A stretch of 64,000 nt of DNA from contig NZ_JHYS01000017.1 in assembly GCF_000688255.1 (NCBI RefSeq), positions 20,894 to 84,893 on the forward strand. The letters are read 5' to 3'. Made by a program: the position numbers and the translations under genes. This DNA comes from Simplicispira psychrophila DSM 11588 (GTDB taxonomy: Bacteria > Pseudomonadota > Gammaproteobacteria > Burkholderiales > Burkholderiaceae_C). Positions 1 to 9,372 of this stretch are shown here, in pieces. Within the stretch, counting starts at the first letter, position 1, and the number at the start of each line of letters is the position of its first letter. The notes beneath the pieces are model-generated. The model made no database searches and was not told the DNA's origin. It worked only from the letters and a program-made list of their open reading frames with translations.

Positions 1-129
1 CACGGCGCGGATGAAGTGGCCGATCTTGCGCGGCCACATGTGGCGCTCGTTGGCGTCGCTGGGCAGTTCGACGCCGAAGACCTCGCGGTAGGGGCTGGTG
101 GGGGACAGGGTTTCGTAATGGGTGCTCAT
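1..129 (-). CDS. 5' end of an unrecognised protein (partial)
   Basis: An open frame runs leftward from an ATG at 129 to the window edge, giving the first 43 residues only. It begins MSTHYETLSP and later has a run of polar and aromatic residues (HMWPRKIGHF). No signal peptide or known motif is visible in this fragment. I do not recognise the family. The gene starts 37 bp from a dispersed palindromic repeat (166-215), so its promoter must lie in or beyond that repeat. Confidence 0.5.
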   Translation of the reverse strand, partial: MSTHYETLSPTSPYREVFGVELPSDANERHMWPRKIGHFIRAV

Positions 130-165
130 GGGCCGATGGTAACTGGGTGCGGGGCCGATTCAGTA

Positions 166-215
166 TCAAATTGGCCTCTAGCCCTTATCCTGTATGCGCT
201 ATAAGCTATGAAAAA
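166..215. repeat. Dispersed palindromic repeat, copy 1
   Basis: Member of an imperfect palindrome of about 55 bp found throughout this window. The shared plan is AAAT-ATAGCT-nn-AGCGCTT, a short variable loop, then AAGCGCT-nn-AGGCCAAATTTGG, in either orientation. This copy reads TTGGCCTCTAG, a degenerate centre, then GCGCTATAAGCTATG. It sits between the end of the GGDEF gene and the start of the partial gene at the window edge. Confidence 0.65.
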
Positions 216-259
216 AAGAGTGAACTCGCCGGGCTGCTGGCGTGCTGACTTTCGAACTG

Positions 260-1459
260 TCACTCAGGAATGGGCTGCGAGGCAGAAAAGCATTGCATCC
301 CTGGCGCTGCGTCGGCGGGCCGGGGGTGGCATGCCGACGCGCACTCGTAGGAGACGATTTGGTTGCGGCCCTGTGCCTTGGCGTGGTAGAGCGCCTGGTC
401 GGCCCGCTCCAGGGTGTTTTCAATCGCTTCCGCTGGTGTGGTGCCGCTGCTTTGTGCGGCCCAGCCGATGGAGACGGTGAGACGAATCAGCTCGCCCGGG
501 GCGGGCACGGTCAGTGCGGCGACGGCGTTGCGTACCCGTTCCAGCAGCTGCGCGGCATCGGCGCTGTCGGTGTCGCGCAACATCAATACAAATTCTTCAC
601 CACCCCAGCGGGCCACCACGTCGCTGCTGCGCAAGCTGCCTTGCACGGCGCGGGCGAAGGCGCACAGCACCTGGTCGCCAACGGCATGGCCATGGGTGTC
701 GTTGATGCGCTTAAAGTGATCGATGTCGAGCAGTGCCAGCAACAACGAGGGCGCAGTGCGTTGCAGCGCGGTTTCCATCAGTTGCGCCATGCGCCGGCGG
801 TTGACCAGGCCGGTCAGGTCATCGTGCTCGGCCAAGTGGTGGATGCGTTGCAGGGCGTGGGTCAGATCCTGCTTTTGCCGTGACAGGCGCTGGCGTATGG
901 CGTGCAGGCGCACGGAAACGAAGGCACTCACCGCCAGCAGCAGCAAGACCATGCCGGCATAGGCAAGCTCCAGTTCCGGCACATAGCCCGGCTCTTGGCG
1001 CGCCAGCACGTTCATCAGCGCCAAGCCAAACACCAGCAGTGCAAACACGATGTTGACCATCATCTGGCGCGGCGAGGTGCCAAAAACGCCAAACATCAGG
1101 ATCAGTGACAGCACGATCAGGGCGATCCCGCGTGCCGGGCCGAGTAAAAAATAGGCGAAAGCATTGCACACCAGGGCATAGCGGATCTGCAGCTGTGTCA
1201 GCGCCGGATCGTGCAGACGCCGTGTGCAGCCGCTGCGGATCAGCACTAAGGTGGCGATAAAACCTGTGCCCGTGGCCAGCGTCCACCACAGCGTCCAGTC
1301 GATGCGCATGAGCCCGGCCTGGGCCAACAGGTTCATGATGGCGGCGCAGCACAGCATCACCAGCGAGGCAAAGCCGGCCATCATCATGCGGATGCGCTGG
1401 TGTCGGTCGGTGGTCAAAAAGCAGTCCATCAATGCCTTGCCGGGCTTGTCAGAGTCCAT
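260..1459 (-). CDS. Membrane-anchored GGDEF diguanylate cyclase
   Basis: 399-residue protein. About six hydrophobic segments occupy residues 25-185, followed by a short coiled linker and a C-terminal GGDEF domain (about 205-370). The active-site motif is GGEEF at 286-290. An RxxD inhibitory site (RSSD, 277-280) lies exactly five residues upstream, so product feedback inhibition is expected. It should make cyclic di-GMP from two GTP at the inner membrane. There is no EAL domain, so it is probably a pure synthase. I chose the ATG at 1459 because AAAGGA precedes it at normal spacing; an upstream in-frame ATG lacks this. It is divergent from the DUF2254 gene. The signal sensed by the membrane region cannot be inferred. 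Confidence 0.88.
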   Translation of the reverse strand: MDSDKPGKALMDCFLTTDRHQRIRMMMAGFASLVMLCCAAIMNLLAQAGLMRIDWTLWWTLATGTGFIATLVLIRSGCTRRLHDPALTQLQIRYALVCNAFAYFLLGPARGIALIVLSLILMFGVFGTSPRQMMVNIVFALLVFGLALMNVLARQEPGYVPELELAYAGMVLLLLAVSAFVSVRLHAIRQRLSRQKQDLTHALQRIHHLAEHDDLTGLVNRRRMAQLMETALQRTAPSLLLALLDIDHFKRINDTHGHAVGDQVLCAFARAVQGSLRSSDVVARWGGEEFVLMLRDTDSADAAQLLERVRNAVAALTVPAPGELIRLTVSIGWAAQSSGTTPAEAIENTLERADQALYHAKAQGRNQIVSYECASACHPRPADAAPGMQCFSASQPIPE

Positions 1460-1660
1460 GGTTGTCCTTTCTTGTGCAACAAAGTGTATTGAGATGCTTG
1501 CCTGGGGCAAGAGGCGAAACCCGCTGGCGTGCGCTGCAGCAACGGATGGCGGCGCACAAACACCTGAGGGCTGTCTCGTGGGCGACAGTCCCAGCAGAAA
1601 AATAGCAATAAGTCACCCATTTTTTAGCCGTATTGCGCCTGCGCCAGTGGCCAGCGCACA

Positions 1661-3034
1661 ATGCCAGCCCTCCCTACCAGCAGCGAAAGCGGGGGTTTCT
1701 TGAACGCCAAACTGCAAAAACTGATCGACCAACTGACCGACGCCTTCTGGCTGGTGCCGACCGCCATGGTGCTGGGCGGCATTGCTTTGGCACTGGGCCT
1801 GCTGCAGGTCGAGCGTGCCGGCTTGCTGCCTGATCGGGTGCTGAGCGAATGGCTCTACAACGGCGGCGGCACCGGGGCGCGTACGTTGCTCGGTGCCATT
1901 GCCGCCTCATCGATCGGCGTGGCCAGCACGGTGTTTTCGATCACCATTGCCGCGCTCTCGCTGGCGGCGGCGCAAATGGGGCCGCGGCTGCTGCGCAACT
2001 TCACGCGCGACCGCGGTGTGCAGCTGTCGCTGGGGGCGTTTCTGGGCACGTTCTCGTATGCGCTGATGGTGCTGCGCAGCGTGCGCACGCAAGAAGAAGG
2101 CGCTTTTACGCCCCACTTGGCGTTGAGCGTGGGCATTTTGCTGGCCTTTGGCTGCGTGGCGGTGCTGGTCTATTTTGTCGATCACATGGCCAACCGCATT
2201 AACGTCGATACCGTGGTCGAGCTGGTCAGCCAGGACGTACACCAGGCGCTGGCCGCGCTCAAGACCGAGCAGCCCCAGCCACCGCTGCCGCCGGCGCGGT
2301 TGTGGCAGCACGGCGCACCGGTGCGGGACGGGCGTCGGGGTTACCTGCAGCACCTGGACGAAGACGCGCTGGCCGATTGGGCCGCTGCGCAGGGCACGGT
2401 GCTGCGCCTGCTGGTGCGGCGCGGTGACTACGTGTTTCCGGGCACACCGATCGCCGTGCTGTCGGTGCCAGTGGCCGGGGCCGAGGAGGCGATCCGTGCG
2501 GCCACGGCGCTGGGCGATACGCGTGGCAGCGCGGGCGATGCGGAATACGCCGTACGCCAGCTGGTCGAAGTGGCGGTGCGCGCGCTCTCGCCCGGCATCA
2601 ACGACCCGCACACTGCAATGAGCGTGTTGCACCGCTTGGGTGCCGCGCTGTGCGACCTGGCCGGCAGCCAGCTGCCCCATGGTGTGTTGCTGCGCCAAGG
2701 GCAGGTGGCGCTGGTGGTGCCCAAGGTGTCGTACGCCAGCCTGTCCGACCTGATGTTCCACATGATTCGCCAGAACGCCCAGGGCACGCCGGCAGTGCTG
2801 ATCCGCCTGCTGGATGTGCTGATTGCCGTGGCATCGTGTGAGCCGGAGGAGGCGCGCCGCCAGGTGCTGCTGGGCCACGCCGAGCGGGTGTGTATCGATG
2901 CCCGCCACACGGTGCACAACCCGCTTGACTTGCACGACATCCTGGAGCGCCAGCGCACGCTGCAGGCGGTGCTGGAGCACGGCGTGCTGGCGGCCATTGG
3001 CGCGGTCGATGCTGCGGCCAGCGCCAGCCCTTGA
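1661..3034 (+). CDS. DUF2254 family integral membrane protein
   Basis: 457 residues. Four hydrophobic segments lie in the first third (about residues 20-180), followed by a long soluble C-terminal region rich in Ala and Leu. The pattern, including FTRDRGVQLSLGAFLGTF after the second segment and a SPGINDPHTA motif near residue 310, fits the DUF2254 family of predicted membrane proteins, which has no established biochemical role. A TTG at 1700 is an alternative start that would remove 13 residues. Its stop is 25 bp from the start of the CPA1 antiporter, so the two are probably co-transcribed; this hints at ion homeostasis but does not prove it. Confidence 0.8.
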   Translation: MPALPTSSESGGFLNAKLQKLIDQLTDAFWLVPTAMVLGGIALALGLLQVERAGLLPDRVLSEWLYNGGGTGARTLLGAIAASSIGVASTVFSITIAALSLAAAQMGPRLLRNFTRDRGVQLSLGAFLGTFSYALMVLRSVRTQEEGAFTPHLALSVGILLAFGCVAVLVYFVDHMANRINVDTVVELVSQDVHQALAALKTEQPQPPLPPARLWQHGAPVRDGRRGYLQHLDEDALADWAAAQGTVLRLLVRRGDYVFPGTPIAVLSVPVAGAEEAIRAATALGDTRGSAGDAEYAVRQLVEVAVRALSPGINDPHTAMSVLHRLGAALCDLAGSQLPHGVLLRQGQVALVVPKVSYASLSDLMFHMIRQNAQGTPAVLIRLLDVLIAVASCEPEEARRQVLLGHAERVCIDARHTVHNPLDLHDILERQRTLQAVLEHGVLAAIGAVDAAASASP

Positions 3035-3059
3035 CCTCACTCCTTCCAATCATCTGCCC

Positions 3060-4310
<1,251 letters not shown>

Positions 4311-4392
4311 GACGGGCGCCAGCGCCCGCCCGTGGGCCGCGTGGCGGGGCGCGGCGAAAGCGCTGGTATGCGCGCTAAGACATCGATAAGAT

Positions 4393-4406
4393 AGTAATAA
4401 ATTACT
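4393..4406. promoter_or_regulatory. Candidate TetR operator palindrome
   Basis: Perfect inverted repeat AGTAAT-AA-ATTACT, about 31 bp before the GTG start of the TetR-type gene, in an AT-rich stretch. Position and symmetry fit autoregulation of the efflux operon by its first gene product. No binding evidence; inference from context. Confidence 0.5.
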
Positions 4407-4437
4407 TACTTTTATCGGGCTTGAAAGCGCTTACACC

Positions 4438-5058
4438 GTGACCACACTTCCCAAAAACCTGCCCGCCGACGCACGCCGCGCCGCCACCGTTGAAGCTGTC
4501 GTGGCACTGGCGGCGACGCAAAACCCGAGCGACATCACCACCACCGCCATCGCCCAGCAGATGCAGTTGACGCAGGGCGCGCTGTTTCGCCACTTTGCCA
4601 ATAAAGACGCCATCTTGCTGGCAGTCATGGAGTGGGTGGCTGAGCGCTTGCTGGCGCGCATCGACCAAGCTGCTGCCAGTACCGCCTCGCCCCGCGCCGC
4701 GTTGCAGGCGGTGTTTCTAGCGCATGTTGGCTTTGTCGCGGCGCACCCTGGCGTGCCGCGCATCATCTTCAGCGAGCTGCAACGCGCTGGCGAAACGCCG
4801 CCCAAGCGCGCGGTGCAGACGCTGGTGGGTAGCTACGGCACACGCCTGCACCAACTCATCAGCCAAGGCCAGGCGCAGGGCGAATTGCGCGCTGATTTGG
4901 ACGTGCAGGCCGCCGCCACCTTGTTCATCGGCACCGTGCAAGGGCTGGTGATGCAGTCGCTGATCACCGGCGACATGGCGCGTATGTGCGTCGATGCGCA
5001 GCGGGTGTTTGCCATTTACCAGCGTGGCATTGAAGCCGGGCAAGAAAGCACGCGATGA
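4438..5058 (+). CDS. TetR-family transcriptional regulator of ABC efflux operon
   Basis: 206 residues. The N-terminal helix-turn-helix is clear: DITTTAIAQQMQLTQGALFRHF near residues 32-53, then the K-D of the fourth helix (ANKDAILLAV). The C-terminal part is the usual variable ligand-binding region. The start is GTG at 4438, directly after a palindrome at 4393-4406 that could be its own operator. Its stop overlaps the adaptor ATG in an ATGA junction, so it is the first gene of a four-gene efflux operon and is likely to repress it. The inducer is unknown but should resemble a pump substrate. Confidence 0.88.
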   Translation: MTTLPKNLPADARRAATVEAVVALAATQNPSDITTTAIAQQMQLTQGALFRHFANKDAILLAVMEWVAERLLARIDQAAASTASPRAALQAVFLAHVGFVAAHPGVPRIIFSELQRAGETPPKRAVQTLVGSYGTRLHQLISQGQAQGELRADLDVQAAATLFIGTVQGLVMQSLITGDMARMCVDAQRVFAIYQRGIEAGQESTR

Positions 5059-6206
5059 AAAAACTCCCCCTGCAAGGCCGCACACTGGCACTGTTGGCCG
5101 TCGTTCTGCCGTTGTTGGCGCTGTTTGTGTATGTGGTGCTGCGCTCGGGGCCACTGGCACCGGTAGCGGTCACGCTGGCGACGGTCGAGAGCAAAGCGTT
5201 GACGCCGGCGCTGTTTGGTGTCGGCACGGTGGGCACGCGCACCAGCACCAAGATTGGCCCGACGGTGGCGGGTCGCCTGCTGCGGCTGGATGTGGACGTG
5301 GGCGACCGCGTGCGCGCGGGCCAAGTGCTGGGCGCGATGGACCCGCTCGATTGGGGGGAGCGCCTGAGCGCCCAAAACGCTGCCCTGCAGCGTGTGCAAG
5401 CCAGCCTGCGCGAAGCCCAAGTGCGCCAAGCGCACGCACAAGTGCAGGCCACGCGCTATGCGCAGTTGCTGGCAGTGCAAGCCAGCACCCAAGAACTGGC
5501 TGCCACCAAACAACAAGAACTGCAAGTCGCCAACGCCGCCGTTGCCGCAGCCCAAGCCGAAGCCGCCCGCGTGCGCGCCGAACGGTCCGGCGTCACCGCC
5601 CAGCAGCGCCATTTGCGCCTGATCGCGCCGGCCGATGGCTTGGTGACGCAGCGTTTGGCCGACCCCGGCAGCACCGTCGTCGCCGGGCAAACCGTGGTCG
5701 AGATGGTCGATCCGGCCAGCTTGTGGATCAATGTGCGCTTAGACCAAATCAGTGCCCACGGCTTGGCGGCCGGCTTACCGGCGCAAGTGCTGCTGCGTTC
5801 GCGCGCTGGACAAACGCTGGCGGGGCGGGTGCTGCGCGTGGAACCCTTGGCCGACAGCGTGACTGAAGAAACGCTGGCCAAAGTCGTTTTTAACCAATTG
5901 CCCGAGCCACTGCCGCCGCTGGGCGAGCTGGCCGAAGTGACGATTGACTTGGCAACGCTGCCTGAGCAGCCGGTGCTGCCCAACGCCGCCGTGCAGCGCG
6001 TTGGTGGCCAGACCGGTGTCTGGCATTGGACGCAAGGCAAGCTGGAATTTGCTCCCGTCACCTTGGGCGTGGCCGACTTGAACGGCCATGTGCAAGTGCT
6101 CAAGGGCTTGAGCGTCGGCGACCAAGTGGTGGTCTATAGCGAAAAGCCACTCACCGCCCGCAGCCGCATCCACGTCGTCGAGCGCTTAACCAAGGTCGCG
6201 CCATGA
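5055..6206 (+). CDS. Periplasmic adaptor (HlyD/MacA type) of ABC efflux system
   Basis: 383 residues. One N-terminal hydrophobic segment (about 10-30) anchors it in the inner membrane. Then come a biotinyl-lipoyl-like half (VGTRTSTKIGPTVAGRLLRL, near residue 60), a long alpha-helical hairpin rich in Ala, Gln and Glu (about 110-190), the second lipoyl half (LIAPADGLVTQRLADPGSTV), and a beta-barrel region. This is the membrane-fusion plan of MacA-like adaptors linking an inner membrane ABC transporter to an outer membrane channel. It overlaps the regulator upstream and the permease downstream by 4 bp each. No TolC gene is in this operon; the one at 14760 belongs to another system but might be shared. 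Confidence 0.9.
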   Translation: MKKLPLQGRTLALLAVVLPLLALFVYVVLRSGPLAPVAVTLATVESKALTPALFGVGTVGTRTSTKIGPTVAGRLLRLDVDVGDRVRAGQVLGAMDPLDWGERLSAQNAALQRVQASLREAQVRQAHAQVQATRYAQLLAVQASTQELAATKQQELQVANAAVAAAQAEAARVRAERSGVTAQQRHLRLIAPADGLVTQRLADPGSTVVAGQTVVEMVDPASLWINVRLDQISAHGLAAGLPAQVLLRSRAGQTLAGRVLRVEPLADSVTEETLAKVVFNQLPEPLPPLGELAEVTIDLATLPEQPVLPNAAVQRVGGQTGVWHWTQGKLEFAPVTLGVADLNGHVQVLKGLSVGDQVVVYSEKPLTARSRIHVVERLTKVAP

Positions 6207-7408
6207 TCAGCCTGTCTGGCCGCGACATCCTGCATTCGTGGGGCAAGTTTGTCTTTACCGGCATTGGCTTGGGGCTGCTGATTGGTGTCACGCTGACCAT
6301 GGCCGGGGTCTATCGCGGCATGGTGGACGACGGCAAGGCGCTGCTGGACAACAGCCGCGCCGATATTTGGGTGGTGCAAAAAGACACGCTCGGGCCGTAT
6401 GCCGAATCGTCCAGCTTGCAAGACGATGTCTACCGCGGCATTTTGACCATGCCGGGCGTGGCGCAGGCGGCCAATGTCACCTACCTGACCACGCAGGTGC
6501 GCAAAGAAAGCCGCCAAGACGTGCGCGTCATGGTGGTCGGCATTGCGCCCAGCGCCACCGGTGTCACGCCCGGCTGGCCCCCGTATTTGATCGCCGGTCG
6601 CCAAGTCACACGCGGCCACTACGAAGCGGTGGTGGACGTGGCGGCAGGCTTTGCCTTGGGCGAAAAACTGACCGTGCGGCGCAACCACTACACCGTGGTC
6701 GGCCTGACGCGGCGCCTGGTGTCCTCCAGCGGCGACCCGATGGTGTTTATCCCGCTGAAAGACGCGCAAGAGGCGCAGTTTTTGAAGGACAACGACGCCA
6801 TCTGGCACAGCCGCCAGCGCACCGCCGCTAACCCGGCTTTCAACCGCGCCGGCGTCCCGGGACTGCTGGACGCGGTCATTGCCACGCAAAGCACCAATGC
6901 GTTTGTCAACGCGGTGTTGGTGACGGTACAACCGGGCCACGACCCGCACGAAGTCGCTACGGCCATTCAGCGCTGGAAGCGATTGACCGCCTACACCCGC
7001 CCGCAGATGGAAGAGATTTTGATCAGCAAGCTGATCGCCACTTCGGCCAAGCAGATTGGGATGTTTTTAGCGATCTTGGCGGTGGTCAGCGCGGCGATTG
7101 TGGCCTTCATCATTTACTCGCTGACCATGGACAAAATCCGCGAGATTGCCGTGCTCAAGCTGATTGGCACGCGCAACCGGACTATCGCCGCGATGATCTT
7201 GCAGCAGGCGCTGGTACTGGGCGTCATCGGTTTTATCGTCGGCAAAATTTCTGCGACGTTTGCCGCGCCCATCTTTCCCAAATACGTGCTGCTGACACCG
7301 ATGGACTCGATCGCCGGCTTTTTTGCCGTGCTCGGCATTTGCGTGATGGCCAGCTTGGTCGCCATCCGCATGGCGCTGCAAGTCGATCCAGCGGAGGCCA
7401 TTGGGTGA
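6203..7408 (+). CDS. FtsX-like ABC transporter permease
   Basis: 401 residues with the MacB/FtsX/DevC layout: one N-terminal transmembrane segment (about 15-35), a large periplasmic domain (about 40-270), then three membrane segments in the last 130 residues. The first of the three is followed by the cytoplasmic coupling motif MDKIREIAVLKLIGTRN, typical of this permease class. It should pair with the ATPase encoded next and the adaptor before it to push a substrate from the periplasm or membrane outward. The ATG overlaps the adaptor stop (ATGA). Substrate unknown. Confidence 0.9.
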   Translation: MISLSGRDILHSWGKFVFTGIGLGLLIGVTLTMAGVYRGMVDDGKALLDNSRADIWVVQKDTLGPYAESSSLQDDVYRGILTMPGVAQAANVTYLTTQVRKESRQDVRVMVVGIAPSATGVTPGWPPYLIAGRQVTRGHYEAVVDVAAGFALGEKLTVRRNHYTVVGLTRRLVSSSGDPMVFIPLKDAQEAQFLKDNDAIWHSRQRTAANPAFNRAGVPGLLDAVIATQSTNAFVNAVLVTVQPGHDPHEVATAIQRWKRLTAYTRPQMEEILISKLIATSAKQIGMFLAILAVVSAAIVAFIIYSLTMDKIREIAVLKLIGTRNRTIAAMILQQALVLGVIGFIVGKISATFAAPIFPKYVLLTPMDSIAGFFAVLGICVMASLVAIRMALQVDPAEAIG

Positions 7409-8142
7409 ATGCCATGACTGCTACTACTGTCTCTCAAACCAAAGGCATCCGCGTCGAAGGCCTGAGCAAAAGCTACGGCAAAGGCGATACGGCAGTCCAC
7501 GCGCTGAAAGACGTGAATTTGCAAGTCGGGCCGGGCGAAGTGGTCGGCTTGGTCGGGCCGTCGGGCTCAGGCAAAAGCACGCTGCTGAAATGCTTGGGCG
7601 CGGTCATCGACCCGACGGCGGGGCGGATGATCCTTGGCGATGAGGTGATTTTTGACAACGGCTGGAAAGTCAAAGACCTGCGCGCGCTGCGGCGCGACAA
7701 GATTGGTTTTGTGTTCCAAGCGCCGTACCTGATTCCGTTTTTGGACGCGACCGACAACGTCGCCCTGCTGCCGATGCTGGCCGGTGTGCCCAACGCCGAA
7801 GCGCGCGCAAGGGCGCTGGAGCTGATCACCTCACTCGATATGCAGCACCGCGCCCGCGCCATGCCGTCACAGCTGTCGGGCGGCGAGCAGCAGCGCATCT
7901 CGATTGCGCGCGGCTTGGTCAATCGCCCGCCGGTCATCTTGGCCGACGAGCCGACCGCGCCACTCGACAGCGCGCGCGCGCTGGCGGTGATTCGCATCCT
8001 GAACGAGATGGCGCAGCAGTTTCAAACCGCCGTCATCGTCGTCACCCACGATGAAAAAATCATCCCGACCTTTAAGCGGATTTACCACATCCGCGACGGC
8101 ATCACGCACGAGGAGGCGGGGGAGGGGCGCAGTTTTGTGTGA
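7405..8142 (+). CDS. ABC transporter ATP-binding protein (LolD/MacB/DevA class)
   Basis: 245 residues counted from a GTG at 7405 that overlaps the permease stop (GTGA) and has GGAGG seven bases upstream. An ATG at 7414 is a weaker alternative because its spacing from that site is long. Walker A is GPSGSGKST (51-59), the Q-loop is in VFQAPYL, the signature is LSGGEQQR, Walker B is VILADEPT, and the switch histidine is in VTHDE. This is a complete nucleotide-binding subunit that powers the FtsX-like permease. It ends the TetR-adaptor-permease-ATPase operon; a palindromic repeat starts right at its stop codon and may act as the 3' boundary. Confidence 0.92.
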   Translation: MNAMTATTVSQTKGIRVEGLSKSYGKGDTAVHALKDVNLQVGPGEVVGLVGPSGSGKSTLLKCLGAVIDPTAGRMILGDEVIFDNGWKVKDLRALRRDKIGFVFQAPYLIPFLDATDNVALLPMLAGVPNAEARARALELITSLDMQHRARAMPSQLSGGEQQRISIARGLVNRPPVILADEPTAPLDSARALAVIRILNEMAQQFQTAVIVVTHDEKIIPTFKRIYHIRDGITHEEAGEGRSFV

Positions 8143-8192
8143 AATCGGCCTCTAGTCCTTTAGATACGTGCGCTAGCAGCTATGATTTTTGA
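8141..8192. repeat. Dispersed palindromic repeat, copy 2
   Basis: Same family as the repeat at 166-215. It begins at the stop codon of the ABC ATPase gene: TCGGCCTCTAG, a variable centre, then GTGCGCTAGCAGCTATGATTTT. Placement immediately after a stop codon is the usual position for this family here. Confidence 0.7.
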
Positions 8193-8206
8193 TGGTGTCG
8201 CCACCC

Positions 8207-8293
8207 GTAGGTCGGGTGAGCCCAAAGGGCGTAACCCGACACTGCTGCTTGATCAGAAAATTCGTCGGGTTATGCTGCGCTAACCCGACCTAC
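8207..8293. repeat. REP-like inverted pair of palindromic units
   Basis: Two related units face each other. The left unit (8207-8240) starts GTAGGTCGGGT and ends ACCCGAC; the right unit (8264-8293) is close to its reverse complement, starting GTCGGGTTA and ending ACCCGACCTAC. Each unit can fold alone and the pair can form a long cruciform. The layout resembles extragenic palindromic (REP/BIME-type) elements mobilised by RAYT transposases; no such transposase gene is in this window. Confidence 0.75.
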
Positions 8294-8320
8294 TAGGCCG
8301 CTGCCCCGCATAATCCACCC

Positions 8321-8545
8321 CTCTCTGCGGGAGAGCGGGGCCGACACGGCTCCCACCGAAGGCGCAATCTCCCATCATCGCTCAGGTACACCGGACCGCA
8401 GAGGTATTCGCCGACTGGAGAGCGGCTCGGGCGCTGGCGGTTTTGCACCGCACGCCCCGAGTCCACCGAAGGGGCAAGCTGCTGTGGCATATCGCCATCC
8501 AGCAGCGCAAACTCTCAGGTAACAAGGACAGGGGGAGAGGCGCTC
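8321..8545 (+). promoter_or_regulatory. Tandem glycine riboswitch (two aptamers)
   Basis: Two successive glycine-aptamer signatures precede a glycine transporter gene. Aptamer 1 is closed by CTCTGCGG (8323-8330) pairing with CCGCAGAG (8396-8403); it holds GAGAGC, CACCGAAGG-CGCAA (8354-8366), GCTCAGGTA and GGAC. Aptamer 2 (about 8404-8545) has GGAGAGC (8417-8423), CACCGAAGGGGCAA (8464-8477), ACTCTCAGGTA (8511-8521) and GGACAG (8527-8532). These are the conserved core strings of the gcvT-type glycine riboswitch, spaced as in the cooperative tandem form. A GAGAG-GCG-CTCTC hairpin begins the expression platform. Whether glycine turns expression on or off cannot be decided from sequence. Confidence 0.93.
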
Positions 8546-8674
8546 TCGGGCACGCGGTGACGCGTGTTCGGCTTTTCTTTGGGCCTCCCCTGTGTCACCC
8601 CTTCTTTGCGTATTTGCCGCTGTCGTGCGGCCGTCCCTGTCCGCCCTGCCGTCGCTGTTTCTGAGGGCGCTGCC

Positions 8675-9289
8675 ATGCTGACCCTTATTTATCTGATTGC
8701 CATCACGGCGGAAGCCATGTCGGGCGCTTTGTCGGCTGGCCGACGCAACATGGACATTTTTGGCGTGGCGGTCATCGCCTTTGTCACTGCGCTGGGCGGT
8801 GGCACGGTGCGCGACGTTATCTTGGGGCACTTCCCGATCGGCTGGACGCAGCATCCCGAGTACGTCGGCCTGGTGGTGTTTGCCGGGCTGCTGACGATGC
8901 TGCTGGCGCCGCAAATGCACAAGCTGCGCCGGGTGTTTTTGCTGCTGGATGCGATGGGGCTGGTCGCCTTCTCGCTGATTGGTTGTGATGTGGCGCTGCG
9001 CATGGGCTACGCCCTGCCGGTGGTGGTGATGGCCGGGATGATCACCGGCATCTGCGGCGGCGTGCTGCGCGATGTGCTGTGCAACCAAGTGCCGGTGGTG
9101 TTCCAGCGCGAGCTGTACGCTATGGTCTCGCTGGTGGTGTGCTGCCTGTTTCTGGGCCTGCGGGCGCTGGAGGTCAACCAGGCACTGAATACCGTGCTCA
9201 GCTTTGCCGTCGGCCTGACGCTGCGCATGTTGGCCATTTGGCGCTGCTGGCGGCTGCCGACTTTTTCGTATCAGCAGCGTTGGGATTAA
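8675..9289 (+). CDS. UPF0126/YicG-type membrane protein, probable glycine transporter
   Basis: 204 residues, nearly all hydrophobic, with six or seven transmembrane segments arranged as two similar halves. The halves carry GALSAGRRNMDIFGV...ALGGGTVRDVILG and AGMITGICGGVLRDVLCNQVP, the paired GGGxxRDV signatures of the UPF0126 (TRIC-like, YicG) family. Members of this family have been linked to glycine transport and recur downstream of glycine riboswitches, as here (8321-8545). I chose ATG 8675 because GAGGG lies 7 bases upstream. Import versus export, and therefore the logic of the switch, is not resolved by sequence. Confidence 0.88.
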   Translation: MLTLIYLIAITAEAMSGALSAGRRNMDIFGVAVIAFVTALGGGTVRDVILGHFPIGWTQHPEYVGLVVFAGLLTMLLAPQMHKLRRVFLLLDAMGLVAFSLIGCDVALRMGYALPVVVMAGMITGICGGVLRDVLCNQVPVVFQRELYAMVSLVVCCLFLGLRALEVNQALNTVLSFAVGLTLRMLAIWRCWRLPTFSYQQRWD

Positions 9290-9317
9290 CTGCATCCCCC
9301 TTTCCTCAATTTTGCTC

Positions 9318-9372
9318 ATCTATTGATAGCTGATAGCGCAAGTATATAAAGGGTTGGAGGCCGATTTTACTT
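9318..9372. repeat. Dispersed palindromic repeat, copy 3
   Basis: Copy of the family described at 166-215: ATTGATAGCTGATAGCGC, loop, then GGAGGCCGATTTTACTT. It fills the convergent gap between the glycine transporter gene and the ArsR-type gene and touches the ArsR stop codon. Confidence 0.7.
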
